A stretch of DNA of 64,000 nt from assembly GCA_021234155.1 (NCBI GenBank), contig JAJEKV010000014.1, positions 4,605,563-4,669,562 on the forward strand, written 5' to 3'. Position 1 is the stretch's first letter. Each line of letters opens with the position of its first letter. A program made the position numbers and the translations under genes. Origin of the DNA: Isoetes taiwanensis. Lineage: Eukaryota > Streptophyta > Lycopodiopsida > Isoetales > Isoetaceae. Below the pieces are notes generated by a model. It did not search any database and was not told the origin of the DNA. It saw nothing but the letters and a program-made list of their open reading frames with translations. Below are positions 11,628 to 21,164 of the stretch, piece by piece.

Positions 11628-12611
11628 TTGAATAACGTTAACATGGTTTTTCTGTTGTTTGTGGCAGCTACCTCTCGCTTGCTCACTCCCCAGGAGGTCC
11701 CCTTGTTCCTTTCGACTTTGCCTTTGGTCTTTTCCTCCCGCGCCCCATCTACTCTCACGTTCCGCCGCTTTGTTGTTTGGTGCCGTCTACATGCTGTTTC
11801 CTATCTCCCTGCTTCTCCCTTTGTCGTTGCGGCATTTTTCACTTCTCTTCATCATTCTCATATATCGCCCTCGTCCATTACTTCGGCCTCCGCAGCCATA
11901 TCCTTCTTCCATCAAATTTTCAACCTTCCCTCTCCCGCCATTTTACCTTTACCGTCTTTGGCTCGTCAGCCCACCTCTCGTCGGGCCCGCCCCTCTCGTA
12001 CCTTTCTTCCTCTCCTGCCTCAGCATGTACGCTCTATTGTTCTCCACTTCGCGCATCCCACGGCTCCTTTTCCCTCATTGGCCCGCGCTGCTCTCGTCAT
12101 GCTTTCTTTTGCCGTTTTTTTGTGCATCTTCGAGGCCCTTGCCCTCAATTGGCGTGATCTTTCTTTTTCATTGTCTCACGTTGATGTTCTTATTCGCCAT
12201 TCTAAACGAGACCAACTTGCCCGCGGTCATACGATTTCCTTAGCTCACTTGCCGTCGCTCGCATGCCCCGTCACTATCCTTCAGCGCCTAATTTCCACCG
12301 GTTCTTATCATCTCCTCGATCCTCCGTCCGGCGGCCCTCTTTTTCGTTCCTCTCCTTCCTCTCTACGTCCCTTATCCTATCCGACTGCCCGTGCGTGGTG
12401 GAGGGAGTGTCTTCTCGCTATCGGCTTGGATCCATCCCAATATGGTACACATCCTGCTCGTCGTGGCGGGGCCTCGGCAGCTGCGGCTCGGGGGGTTCCA
12501 CATGATGCTGCCCGCACTCACGGTCGCTAGCGCTCCTGTTCTTCTCATTCTCGATACGTGCTTCGCGACCCAACTCAACACTTGGAGGTTTCGCGGCGAC
12601 TGGGCTTATAG
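11628..12611 (+). pseudogene. Tyrosine recombinase (YR integrase) of the DIRS-like element
   Basis: A single frame of about 327 codons. The N-terminal half (to about residue 150) is a core-binding-like helical region. The catalytic half has the C-I-F-E-A-L-A-L-N-W-R-D block (about 12124-12160), HPARRGGASAAAARGVPHDA (from about 12451) with the H-x-x-R pair, HGR at about 12519, and a Tyr in SRYVLRD (about 12559). Two positions look decayed. The residue three before the conserved Glu is Cys (TGC) where the first catalytic Arg normally sits, and a TAG follows HGR where the family has Trp. Both are single transitions. Tyrosine recombinases replace DDE integrases in DIRS, inserting a circular double-stranded DNA without target duplication. 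This copy would be inactive. Confidence 0.9.
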
Positions 12612-12634
12612 TTGAGGAAGTTCTCTGGTAGTCG

Positions 12635-12963
12635 GCCGGTTTTGTGTCTCTTGCGAGTCCCTTCCCAGAATAGCATCGATGCGAGTCATCGGATCGCCAT
12701 TCTGGGAAGGGACGAGCTCCTATATAAGGCCATTTCCTCTTTCGGACCGGTTATCGGCGTCTTCTCACAGCAGCTCTTCTCCTATTCTCGTTGCTTCCCT
12801 CCCTTCCCGCCCTGCTGCGTGGGGGCATGAGTCTTTTTTCATCTATGTTTCTTGTTCATGCACTCTTTGTTGTTCTTTCCCTTTGGGTGTTGCTATTATC
12901 ATGTTTTCTTTTCATCGGCATCATCAGCCGGTTTTGTGTCTCTTGCGAGTCCCTTCCCAGAAT
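12635..12963 (+). repeat. 3' split direct repeats of the DIRS-like element with an internal inverted repeat
   Basis: A 37-bp sequence beginning GCCGGTTTTGTGTCTCTTGC and ending CCCTTCCCAGAAT occurs identically at 12635-12671 and 12927-12963. Between them, ATTCTGGGAAGGGAC at 12699-12713 is the exact reverse complement of 12657-12671, giving a 15-bp stem with a 27-base loop. The B1-A2-B2 style arrangement downstream of the recombinase is what PAT-type and Ngaro-type elements show. Perfect identity of the two 37-mers despite decayed genes suggests recent insertion or gene conversion. The left-end partner (A1) was not identified near 8250. Confidence 0.75.
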
Positions 12964-13585
12964 CTATTTCTTTGCTTCAATGTGCAACTATTAGGATTTA
13001 AATGATAAAAAAAATATTATTACATTGCAAATTAAAAGCTGGAGCAATTTTTCTATTGATGGATGTTCTGGTTGTGTTTTTTATGCTGGTTTATGCCAAA
13101 TATTGTTCTAGTGCAGATGCTACATTAAAATGGGGAAGATATGTAAAATACTGCTGTAATTAAGAGTTGTGGAAATGTAGATGATAAACAGCCTCTAAAT
13201 AAGCAGCCATATCAGCCTGTGTCATGTACTTGAAATGATGATGTGTATGAGTGCTTGTTTTGAACTATATCAAACTTGTTTCGAGAAGAGCGCACCATTT
13301 CCTCCTTTCTAGTTTCCTCACGGTTGCCTGCATGCTCCAAGCTGCTCAAAACTGTAATCACATCGTTTTCACTATTTTATTGGGATATTTGTCTATGTAT
13401 GTTGCAAGCCCAAAGGATTAGTTAAAAAATACAAGCTCTATACACCTTGCTAATAGGGCTTCATAGATGTGCCATGGCATCTAGAAAAGGGTATGTGATA
13501 TAAGAAGGCACTTTTCTTTGTTATAATTAATGTTTGCTTAATAATCATGTTCTGCTTTGAGAGAAAAAAAAATACTCTGTTGTGA
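12964..13585. other. Intergenic DNA, no gene seen
   Basis: AT-rich with many stops. No homology to the LTR fragment left of the DIRS-like element resumes here, so the empty site cannot be reconstructed from the window alone. Confidence 0.35.
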
Positions 13586-13589
13586 ACTT

Positions 13590-13850
13590 AACGACATCTT
13601 GCAGTGTGAAGTGCTCTATAACGATTTCTGTTATGTTAGTAATGTGATTTAACGACGTCATGTAGTGTGAAAGTAGTGTGAAGTGCTTTATAACGGTTTT
13701 CGTTAGGTTAGGTGTAACATAACCTAACGGTATCGTGCAGTGTGAAGTATTTTGTAACGGTTTCCATTAGGTTAGGTGTAACATAACCTAACGGTACCGT
13801 TCGGTGTGAAGTCTTTTGTTAACGGTTTCCGTTATGCTAATTTTTAATCT
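13590..13850 (+). repeat. Tandem repeat of a roughly 62-bp palindromic unit, four copies
   Basis: Successive units start at about 13591, 13652, 13728 and 13792, each beginning AACG-(A/G)-(C/T). Each contains (C/T)AGTGTGAAGTG-like text followed by TAACGGTTTCCGTTA. The middle units carry the palindrome GTTAGGTTAGGTGTAACATA-ACCTAAC. The units can form hairpins singly and cruciform-like structures together. Confidence 0.7.
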
Positions 13851-13955
13851 ATTGGAAAGTGTGAAGTGAAATCTTATAGTTAGATTATCTTAACATAAAG
13901 GAGCATCCGTTAGATTAAAAATTTAACCTAACATAACGATCAGTTGGAATGGCCC

Positions 13956-14651
13956 TTATTAGGACATTGAGTTATTTTGGTAGAGGTTTGAGCCCCCGTA
14001 TTTCATATTCTAAAACCTTAGGAAAAGCGACATAGAAGCTCGATATTCCATCAAAATCTTAGGCAAACTCGTATTTCATATTTTAAAATCATAGCCGCCC
14101 CCAACCATAAATGACTCTAAGCGAAACGAGAGGTGCCAGGAGGCTCCAACATATGATCTAGGTCGTAGAATCGACGGATCCGACGATTGTGGTAGTCCAG
14201 GGTGCACCTCGTCTAGAATATGTACCACAATAACAGGGGGTTTCAGGGGGATTTGATATGGATGTAAAAATGACCATTCCTAAAAACATAGAGTATATCC
14301 CAAAAACAATTGAGTAGGTTGTTATAAAAAACAAATATAGATTTAAAATAAAAAATAATTACGTTAGCTCATTGGTTATGTTGGTCAAAGTACTCTTATT
14401 AGGATATTGAGTTATTTTGGTAGAGATTCGAGCCCCTGTATTTCATATTCCAAAACCTTAGGAAAAGTCGTATAGAAGCTCGATATTCCATCAAAACCTT
14501 AGGCAAACTCGTATTTCATACTTCAAAATCATAGCTGGCCCCAATTAGAAATGATCATAACCGAAACGAGAGGTGCCAGGAGCTCCAACATATGATCTGG
14601 GCCGTAAGATCGATGGATCCGGCGGTAAGTGCACCTCGTTTAGAATATGTA
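13956..14651 (+). repeat. Direct repeat pair of about 260 bp (13956-14220 and 14396-14651)
   Basis: Both copies start TTATTAGGA(C/T)ATTGAG and proceed collinearly through GAGCCCC, AAGCTCGATATTCCATC, CGAAACGAGAGGTGCCAGG and GTGCACCTCGT to a TAGAATATGTAC end. Identity looks to be about 85-90% by eye. The second copy also forms the left arm of the foldback that follows. Confidence 0.75.
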
Positions 14652-14832
14652 CATATTCTAAACGGTGCAGGTGCACCTCGACTTGTTACAAATGCTATCC
14701 ATCGATCTTACTACGGCGTCGATCATATGTTGGAGCTCCTGGCACCTCTCGTTTCGGTTATCATCATTTCTAATTGGGGCCAGCTATGATTTTGAAGTAT
14801 GAAATACGAGTTTGCCTAAGGTATTGATGGAA
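14488..14832. repeat. Foldback (long inverted repeat), arms of about 130 bp
   Basis: The left arm (about 14488-14617) and right arm (about 14698-14832) are reverse complements, including CGAAACGAGAGGTGCCAGGA against TCCTGGCACCTCTCGTTTCG, and GGCAAACTCGTATTTCATAC against its complement. The centre holds a perfect 28-bp palindrome at 14637-14664 (half-site CGTTTAGAATATGT). A transcript across the region would form a long near-perfect hairpin, a plausible small-RNA precursor. The element could equally be a MITE; no terminal duplication was identified. Confidence 0.75.
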
Positions 14833-14839
14833 TTTTTAC

Positions 14840-15325
14840 AACATAATCAATATTTGTTGCATTGCATCACATCGCATGGCTTCTACAACATGCAATTCCT
14901 TAAATGCTCATGAACAAACTTAAAACATCTCTGTCCAATCTTCATGATTTTGCCACTTGTTGTTTTAATGATTTGCATAATGGTTTGTTTACCCCCACAA
15001 AATAGGATCTTTGTTCTTTGTTAGTCTTTCTCATTCAACTCAATTTATCAAATGTTTGTTGAAAATAATTGTTTTCAAGGGAAGTTTTGTATAATTTCTA
15101 GCTAAAAACAACCAAAGCCCCTTTCTAGCTAAATCTTAAGATTTTTAGAGGAATCTTTCAAATGCATTTCTTAAATTAGTGCATTTCAATTTAAACATTG
15201 TTAAGAACTTGAGGGAGACAATTGACTAGGATGGTAAGAAATCTTTGCCATGATGCTTTTGGTGAGAGGCTGAAGTGAGTGGCATTAGGATCTGATGCTA
15301 CTCAAATAATGCAACAATCTTCTTA
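14840..15325. other. Intergenic DNA, no gene seen
   Basis: AT-rich with stops in all frames. No repeat partner was noticed in this window. Confidence 0.3.
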
Positions 15326-15328
15326 CAC

Positions 15329-15715
15329 CTGAAAGGGCTTTAGCTATGCACCATTTGTGAGAAGGTATAATTCGTGCGTACAACACCTTCTTAGCTTCAT
15401 AACTTCCACGAGCACGAAGATACCTAAACTGGATTCCTGTACATATTGAAATACATGAACTACATTCTCAGAAATCAATTAGCAAAACAAACAATCCCCA
15501 TTACCTCAAACCATGTTGGTTCAAGCAGAAGGTTAGCTTGCCAGGACGCCAACGAGGCAAAACCCTGAATTAAAATTTACAAACAAGATGAGAAACTGCA
15601 TTGCTTATATTCAAAATAGTTGTGTGGAAACTACCTGTATTTGAAGTCATGAGTCCTGTCATCACAAAAAGACCATTCACATGGACATGAAGAACTGCAA
15701 ATCCAAACTAACTGC
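15329..15715 (-). other. Possible terminal exons of a minus-strand gene
   Basis: Three minus-strand segments have good splice signals on both sides: 15715-15635, 15564-15505 and 15436-15329 (acceptors ...TATAG, ...ATTCAG and ...GTACAG; donors CAG/GTAG, GAG/GTAATG and CAG/GTGTAAG). Joined, they keep one phase (two AG/G junctions). They read a Cys/Trp-rich stretch beginning QLVWICSSSCPCEWSFCDDR, and the frame stops four residues into the third segment. I do not recognise the protein. Splice-site agreement in short AT-rich DNA can arise by chance, so this is only a candidate; the segments could also be untranslated exons. Confidence 0.22.
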
Positions 15716-15969
15716 CTATATGGTACCCTCAGTAGCTAGCCTAACTGTGGTGGAGATGATGAAATAAAGGAAGGAACATCTGCTTTTGACTTAGAACTAC
15801 ATCCTTCCTGAAATGAACCTTCACTACTGTTAACATGGACCATCTCATTAGCTTATATACCTCCTAGAATAATGCATCGTGCTGCCAAAGAAATAGATGC
15901 TAGAATTGGAAAAGTTCTTTCATGTGTTTCATTTTCATCACCACTCTTTATATTCATTTTTTTTTTTTT

Positions 15970-16434
15970 AATATAACAATCACCAGACAACTACCATTAA
16001 CATTTTTAATACAAACCATTGCATTTAACACATTTTAATTAAAATCCCCCTTAAACCCCCTTTGGTTTGGGTGCATATTCACACGGGGGGTTACTCCGGG
16101 CATCGAGAGCTGTCGGATGGGCATATTTGCCCTTTATTCCTTCATCTTGACCGTACATAGCGATCCTCGTTTGTGGGGTATGCATGTACAAGTTTTTGTA
16201 TACTGTATATTGAGATTTGTAAAATACTATAAGGTTTGAGAGAATGTACTTAATGGTGTTAATTTTGTACATGTATTGTAAATGTATTTTTGGGGCTCTC
16301 GCTGCCCTACGTAACCCCCGTGTGAATATGCACCCAAACCAAAGGGGGTTTAAGGGGGATTTTAATTAAAATGTGTTAAATGCAATGGTTTGTATTAAAA
16401 ATGTTAATGGTAGTTGTCTGTTGATTGTTATATT
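15970..16434. mobile_element. Foldback/MITE-like element with terminal inverted repeats of about 125 bp
   Basis: 15970-16094 and 16311-16434 are near-exact reverse complements. They include CCCCCTTAAACCCCCTTTGG, GGTTTGGGTGCATATTCACAC and CATTGCATTTAACACATTTT with their complements. Homopolymer T and A runs flank the arms, and the short hairpin GGGCCCTTCGGGCCC lies just outside at 16448-16462. The 216-bp middle has no credible gene. A related copy lies at 18787-19260. The terminal A/T runs, outside hairpin and following CTAA could also hint at a Helitron-type end, but the evidence for that is weak. Confidence 0.7.
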
Positions 16435-16469
16435 AAAAAAAAAAATTGGGCCCTTCGGGCCCTAACTAA

Positions 16470-16950
16470 CGCAAACATAGATAAATGTTATGGGCCTAAA
16501 TATTAATTACTATAAAGCACAAAAACATCAAGACAAACAAATTGTTCCCATTGCCACTAGTCCAAGAGAATCAACTGTCAAAATAAATACCCCCTTCTGC
16601 TAGTGCATATGGTAACATGTGCTGGTATCAATGCAAGCCTGTTTTGCCATGGCAAGCATTCATAAAGCATATGGCATATGTAAAACAAATTTAATTCCAC
16701 AAAGAGGGAGCATCAATACAAAAGAAATGGCAATCATAACGGCATTGGCATCCACAAATAAGAATATTCATAGGATCAAAAACAAGATATGATTTATAAT
16801 CATCCCCGAGCTGCCAAGATTGCAAATTCTTCTTTGGAAAAACCACATTATGGCATTATCCCTGTTATAATGCTACATATTGTCTCTCAATGCATTAGAA
16901 CTACTGTTGCCAAAACCAAGCTTGTTCAACCATCCGCCGCTTCCCCATTT
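16470..16950. other. Intergenic DNA, no gene seen
   Basis: AT-rich sequence between the foldback element and the PPR remnant, without a convincing frame on either strand. Confidence 0.3.
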
Positions 16951-16954
16951 GAAA

Positions 16955-17291
16955 TCAAATAATAACAGTTGCGTCATCCAAACTGCCACATTTACCATAC
17001 ATCTGAATGAGCAGGTTCCTAATAAAAAGACTACTCCGTAAACCACTTCTATTAATGTGTTTCGCCCTCGATAAAGCCTTGGCACGGCCACAACTTCTCA
17101 ATAAATAAGAATAACCCGGAGGCATCATTGTAAAATTCTTGTTCATCTAGAAAATCCACTGCCTCTTTAAGCCTACCTTGCCTACAAAAGTTGGCAATAA
17201 ACTCCTTGATCTTCTGTCTAGCCCTTGCATCATCGGAATTAGCTACCATGGATTGTATCTGAGGTTCTAGCTCTTCTGAAACGAAATAAAA
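16955..17291 (-). pseudogene. Pentatricopeptide repeat (PPR, PLS-type) protein fragment
   Basis: Two overlapping minus-strand frames together read like the N-terminal part of a plant PLS-class PPR protein. First comes ANFCRQGRLKEAVDFLDEQ (about 17210-17140). After a frame change near 17130 comes YSYLLRSCGRAKALSRAKHI (about 17110-17050), then SGLRSSLFIRNLLIQMYGKC and GSLDDA (about 17040-16970). The Y-x-x-L-L-R-x-C-G-x-A-K-A-L and G-N/R-L-L-(I/V)-Q-M-Y-G-K-C-G-S-L-D-D-A patterns are signature text of this family, whose members bind organellar RNA and guide editing or processing. Only about one and a half repeats remain, with a frameshift and no downstream repeats, so this is a dead fragment, possibly carried by a transposon. 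Confidence 0.7.
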
Positions 17292-17299
17292 CAATACAT

Positions 17300-17900
17300 C
17301 GCAAATGCTTCATAGCAGTCTCGCAAAATTCCACAAGCTAAGGAAATTGTTGGATTCCACAATGAAAGTAACGCATTAAGGGAGGGCAAAATTAATAATG
17401 ATGCCGCGAAGACATAAGAATACACCGCCAACAAGACCGATAATTGCATAGGACTTACTTGTTCAACAGAAAAAAGGGAACCATGAAAATAACACCAAGC
17501 ATCCATTTACGCTCCGCAAAACATTGGAAATATAGAAATGTTGGAAGATGCCTTGGACAAAGATCATTTATAGCCGCTTATAAGCGTAAAAAAAAGCTCT
17601 AACCTCGGGCTTTTTATACGATGTGAGATGATCAAGATCAAGAAACTTGAAAGTGACAACGCAACAAGAACGAAAATGCCGAAGAAAAACTTGGCGCTTA
17701 AAAGCCAGAAGACCAGGCTATTCAGGGTCAAAACATCTTACCTCAAAGATCTCTGAATCCGTTGATGACAAACGATTACAAAGGATTGATGACAACCCAT
17801 CATCTCTTATGTGGAAATAACAAAAATTCAAGCCACTGATTGAGATTGCTGGAGCTGGAAGAGGTTAAGAACAGAGGTTAAGAGGTTGATTGGGCCCAGA
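17300..17900. other. Intergenic DNA, no gene seen
   Basis: The minus frame at 17267-17506 has hydrophobic character but no motif and overlaps the PPR remnant's edge. I treat it as chance. Confidence 0.3.
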
Positions 17901-18058
17901 AGCAAATATGTAGCATAATAACAGGGGGTTTTTTTTGTGTTTTTGTACGCTTTTCACTAAGGTTTTCCTATGATTTCGTGATGTATTCAAATGGATGTAC
18001 TAATGCGTACATCTAGAGTGCACCATTTCTGAGCCATTGTTTTTAGCCTTTTTTTTCC

Positions 18059-18172
18059 AATGGTCAACAACCAATGGCTCACAACAAAAGCCCTTTTTTT
18101 TGCGTGTGGTGCATAATGGTCAACAACCAATGGCTCACAACAAAAGCCCTCTTTTTGTGTGTGTGATGCATA
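18059..18172 (+). repeat. Two-copy tandem repeat of about 57 bp
   Basis: AATGGTCAACAACCAATGGC followed by TCACAACAAAAGCCC and a T-rich, GTGTG-containing end occurs at 18059-18114 and again at 18115-18172, with few differences. Confidence 0.85.
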
Positions 18173-18786
18173 ATGGACACATGAAGGGCTTGAAGGGCGC
18201 ATGCAATGCAGTTTCCCCGCCGGCAACACATTTCTTATCATAACGCTTGATCCAGAGCTCTGTTTGAGATGATTTTTATTGCGTTGGAAAGCTCTCTCCG
18301 AGATCTTTTTGATAGTGTATGATATGGATATGTTTGGTTAAGTTATCTATGCTAAAACAGCAATTTTTCGGCCGGGTTTGGTAGGCTTTCACATCCTACC
18401 AGCTGATTAATACAGGATTGCGCTATTGGATATTGTTTTATGGCTCATTCCGAATGAAGCTTGCAAAAAATTACCATGCATTTTTAGATTTTGAGGCAGT
18501 TATTAAGCAAATTCCAAGGCTTCTAGATCCTTGTGCTAACAAGCAGAAAAGTTTCCCACTTTGGTTTCTCACCACAAGAATCCATGGAGGCCAAAGGCTG
18601 CTGTTAAATTCCAGTTGAAAAATGTTTGTGTATGGGTGTTGCAAACTTTATGACTTTCAGAATAATGGGATCAATCTGCTCTATCTTTATGGTAACTTTT
18701 ATTTATGTTCTATTTGTTTTATTGTGATGAAATTCAAAAGCTACAGGTGATAAAGCCTCAAATGAATTCTAGTTTTTTTCTGGTTT

Positions 18787-19260
18787 AAATTCTAAAATTT
18801 TTGTCACACTGGGGGGTGACGTCCCTAAGGCCCCGAAGGGGCCAAAAAAAAAATTTTGCAACACAAACCATTAACATCCAACATATAAAAATTAAATCCC
18901 CCAACACATAACAACCATTGACATAACCAACCAACACATAACTACCATTGACATTAATTAACACAACCATTGGGTCTAACACATTTAAATTAAAATCCCC
19001 CTTAAACCCCCTTTGGTTTGGGTGCATATTCACACGGGGGGTGACGTAGGGCAGCGAGAGCCCTCATAATTATATTTTGCACGTACAAAATCGACACCAT
19101 ATAGTATTCCGCTTGAAATCTTATAGTATTTTGCGAATCTTATTATACAGTATAGCAAATTTTGTACTTGCATACCCCACAAACGAGGAACTTTACGTAC
19201 GGTGTAGATTAAGGAATAAGGGGTGAACATGCCTATCCAACAGCTCTTGTTGCCAGAAGC
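18787..19260. mobile_element. Second copy of the foldback/MITE-like family
   Basis: It shares CCCCCTTAAACCCCCTTTGG, TTTGGGTGCATATTCACAC, GGGCAGCGAGAGCCC and an inner TTAAGGAATAAGGGG-like block with the element at 15970-16434, in the orientation of that element's left arm. A short hairpin, GGCCCCGAAGGGGCC, at 18829-18843 plays the part of the GGGCCCTTCGGGCCC beside the first copy. The outer arm has been rearranged, with CAACACATAAC(A/T)ACCATTGACAT repeated two or three times (about 18895-18970). Confidence 0.6.
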
Positions 19261-20089
19261 CACAAAAAGAACAGGCCAGTTGAGCTAGTTTTAGGCAAAA
19301 AAATCCTGCAAATTTTTGAACGTGGAACCTTGATTGATCACTGAATCCCAGAGGAAGAATCGAACCTGAAAAAGCCGATTTTTGCAAGCAACCTCAGGAC
19401 GGATTTGTTGAGTCGAATTGAATGGTCATGCAAGTACAGATCCAAACAACACCCAAGCGGGCATAAAACCCCGAAAACAAACTACATTAGGCCCGGCATG
19501 GAAAGATCGCGGAGAATCGCCCGTGTTAATGTTTATGTAATCATGTGGAAATCTCGCCTGATACTCTTCCCTTCGAGTTCAAGGCACTGGAAGTGGCACT
19601 GAAGATAATAATAATTTTTTTCATTAGGTTTTCCATCCTCATGTGCGTTGTATGCTGATCAAAGCACAGACAAAACTGCAATGAAGAACCTCTGAGATAG
19701 GTCGTCTCTAAGGAGCCCCAGCAATCCAAACCTTGCTGCATAGTCGAATTTCGACAGCATCGTTGCTGCTTTGCCTTATGCCTGCAGAACCAGGAGAAAC
19801 CTAAATGGCTTCAGCTAACCCTAAAGTAACAGGGCTCGAGCCCTGCATGCACACCAGTTTTAAATAAATCATAAAAGAAGGGGTAAATTTTAAATAAATC
19901 ATAGAAATAAAAATAAAAAGGGGTAAACCATTGAAGATATGGATTTTAAGAAATAAAATACGCGGCGCACTCTAGAAATACTGATTAGCATGGCTCGCGC
20001 AATACGCCCATCAAATCATATAAAAACCATAGCAAAAACCGTACAGAAATACAAAAAAAACCCCCTGTTATTATGCTACATATTGCCAC

Positions 20090-21160
20090 CCGTTTTATCT
20101 CCACTAATTAATTTTGTAGCTTTTGCTGAGCTTTTGCATGTGCCTCAGCTTTTTGTTGTACTAATGATGTCACAAACCTCAAAGGATGTAGCTCTAGAGG
20201 TTGCAGAAGAATTTAACAGAGTGAAATATTTGTATGAAAAGTTCTACTTAAAAAAAGCAATGATATAGCAAGTTAAAAATGCAATTAAAGATTATAAAAC
20301 ATACCTTAATACTCTCAATGGTATTAAGCAAGCTTGGAGAGATGTGTTAATCTAGAAATGCTCTTAAGCGCAACAAACCAAACCTAGGACAAAAGTTTAT
20401 CAAAAGTTGCCCTAGTATGGGGCACCTTAACATATGGAACTTCCCAAACAGATGAATGGTCAATACCTCCATCTGCAAAACAACATTCTCCACAGTTTGG
20501 ATGTCGCATCCGAAGGTTGTGATGATGATGTGCCGACGCCATCAAGCTCACTGTCTGAAGCAATTCCTGCCTGCGAAGCAACAACATCGAGAGATTTTAG
20601 CATTTTCTCTTCACATTCTTCCACATGCAAAAAAGTATTTTACCATCTATACCCTTGCCTGACTTGTATGGAGTAGGCTAATAGTAGGTGGCTGCATCAT
20701 GAGCAATATTTTCAATTGCACAAGAAGTATTATCTCTAGTAGAGGAAGATACCTTCGAATATGCTAATTAAGCATGGACGTTTTGCAAAGAATTGAGTTG
20801 TCATACTGTAGGAAGCACAAATGGAAGGAATTATGGAACATATTCTGCAAAAGCAAACTCCCTAAGGACAGAAAAATCCAAGCTTTCAATGAGAATGCTT
20901 TATCTGGAGTTCAAGTTGGCATCTGATTCTCAATGATATCATCAAACACAAGACGTCTTCAGAACATGAATTACGTTAAAGGCACTCCAATGATTAGATA
21001 CTGCCGCTGTGGTAACTATTGGGAAATGCAATTATTCTTGCAAAAAAATCTGATACATGGAAATCTATAAAACTAAACCATGATGTTAGATATCTAATGC
21101 TCAACGAACCTAAGAAATAATCATCCAAAGAATTGTTAATAACTAGTTCATATGTGCAAG
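20090..21160. other. Intergenic DNA; possible LINE zinc-finger remnant near 20810-21000
   Basis: At about 20815-20880 the plus strand can be read as IFCKSKLPKDRKIQAF, resembling the pre-zinc-finger segment near the C-terminus of plant L1-type LINE proteins. It is broken by stops and too short to be sure. Nothing else here is recognisable. Confidence 0.25.
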
Positions 21161-21164
21161 GGAG

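Larger units (their letters stand above)
8248..12963 (+). mobile_element. DIRS-like tyrosine-recombinase retrotransposon, decayed
   Basis: In order on the plus strand: a leader; a gag-like frame with a CCHC knuckle; reverse transcriptase (YMDD) joined to RNase H; a separate tyrosine recombinase with H-x-x-R, HGR and a C-terminal Tyr; then split repeats. There is no LTR pair, protease or DDE integrase. This gene order and the use of a tyrosine recombinase define the DIRS order. The coding frames are unusually rich in T and C (long runs of Ser, Pro, Leu and Phe codons). The right edge is set by the second split repeat (ends 12963). The left edge is less certain: it is placed where LTR homology ends at 8247, and the left partner of the split repeats was not found, so the element may be 5'-truncated. 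Confidence 0.85.
17904..20085. repeat. Inverted repeat pair, arms 17904-18022 and 19965-20085
   Basis: The left arm begins ATATGTAGCATAATAACAGG, then a G/T run and GTTTTTGTACG. The right arm is its reverse complement (ends ...CCTGTTATTATGCTACATAT). Similarity continues inward to the TCTAGAGTGC block. The same end motif, with two changes, occurs at 14218-14240 beside the direct repeat pair. The 2 kb between the arms holds another foldback copy and no transposase, so this may be a non-autonomous DNA transposon with nested insertions or two separate MITE ends. Confidence 0.55.

Noticed and set aside
8546..12611. Stops read through by RNA editing
   Set aside because: U-to-C editing of stops in ferns and hornworts is organellar; this is nuclear repeat DNA, and frameshifts are also present.
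16448..16469. Helitron 3' terminus (hairpin followed by CTAA)
   Set aside because: Spacing from hairpin to CTRR is shorter than usual, the second copy lacks CTRR and no Rep/helicase or 5' TC end is seen.
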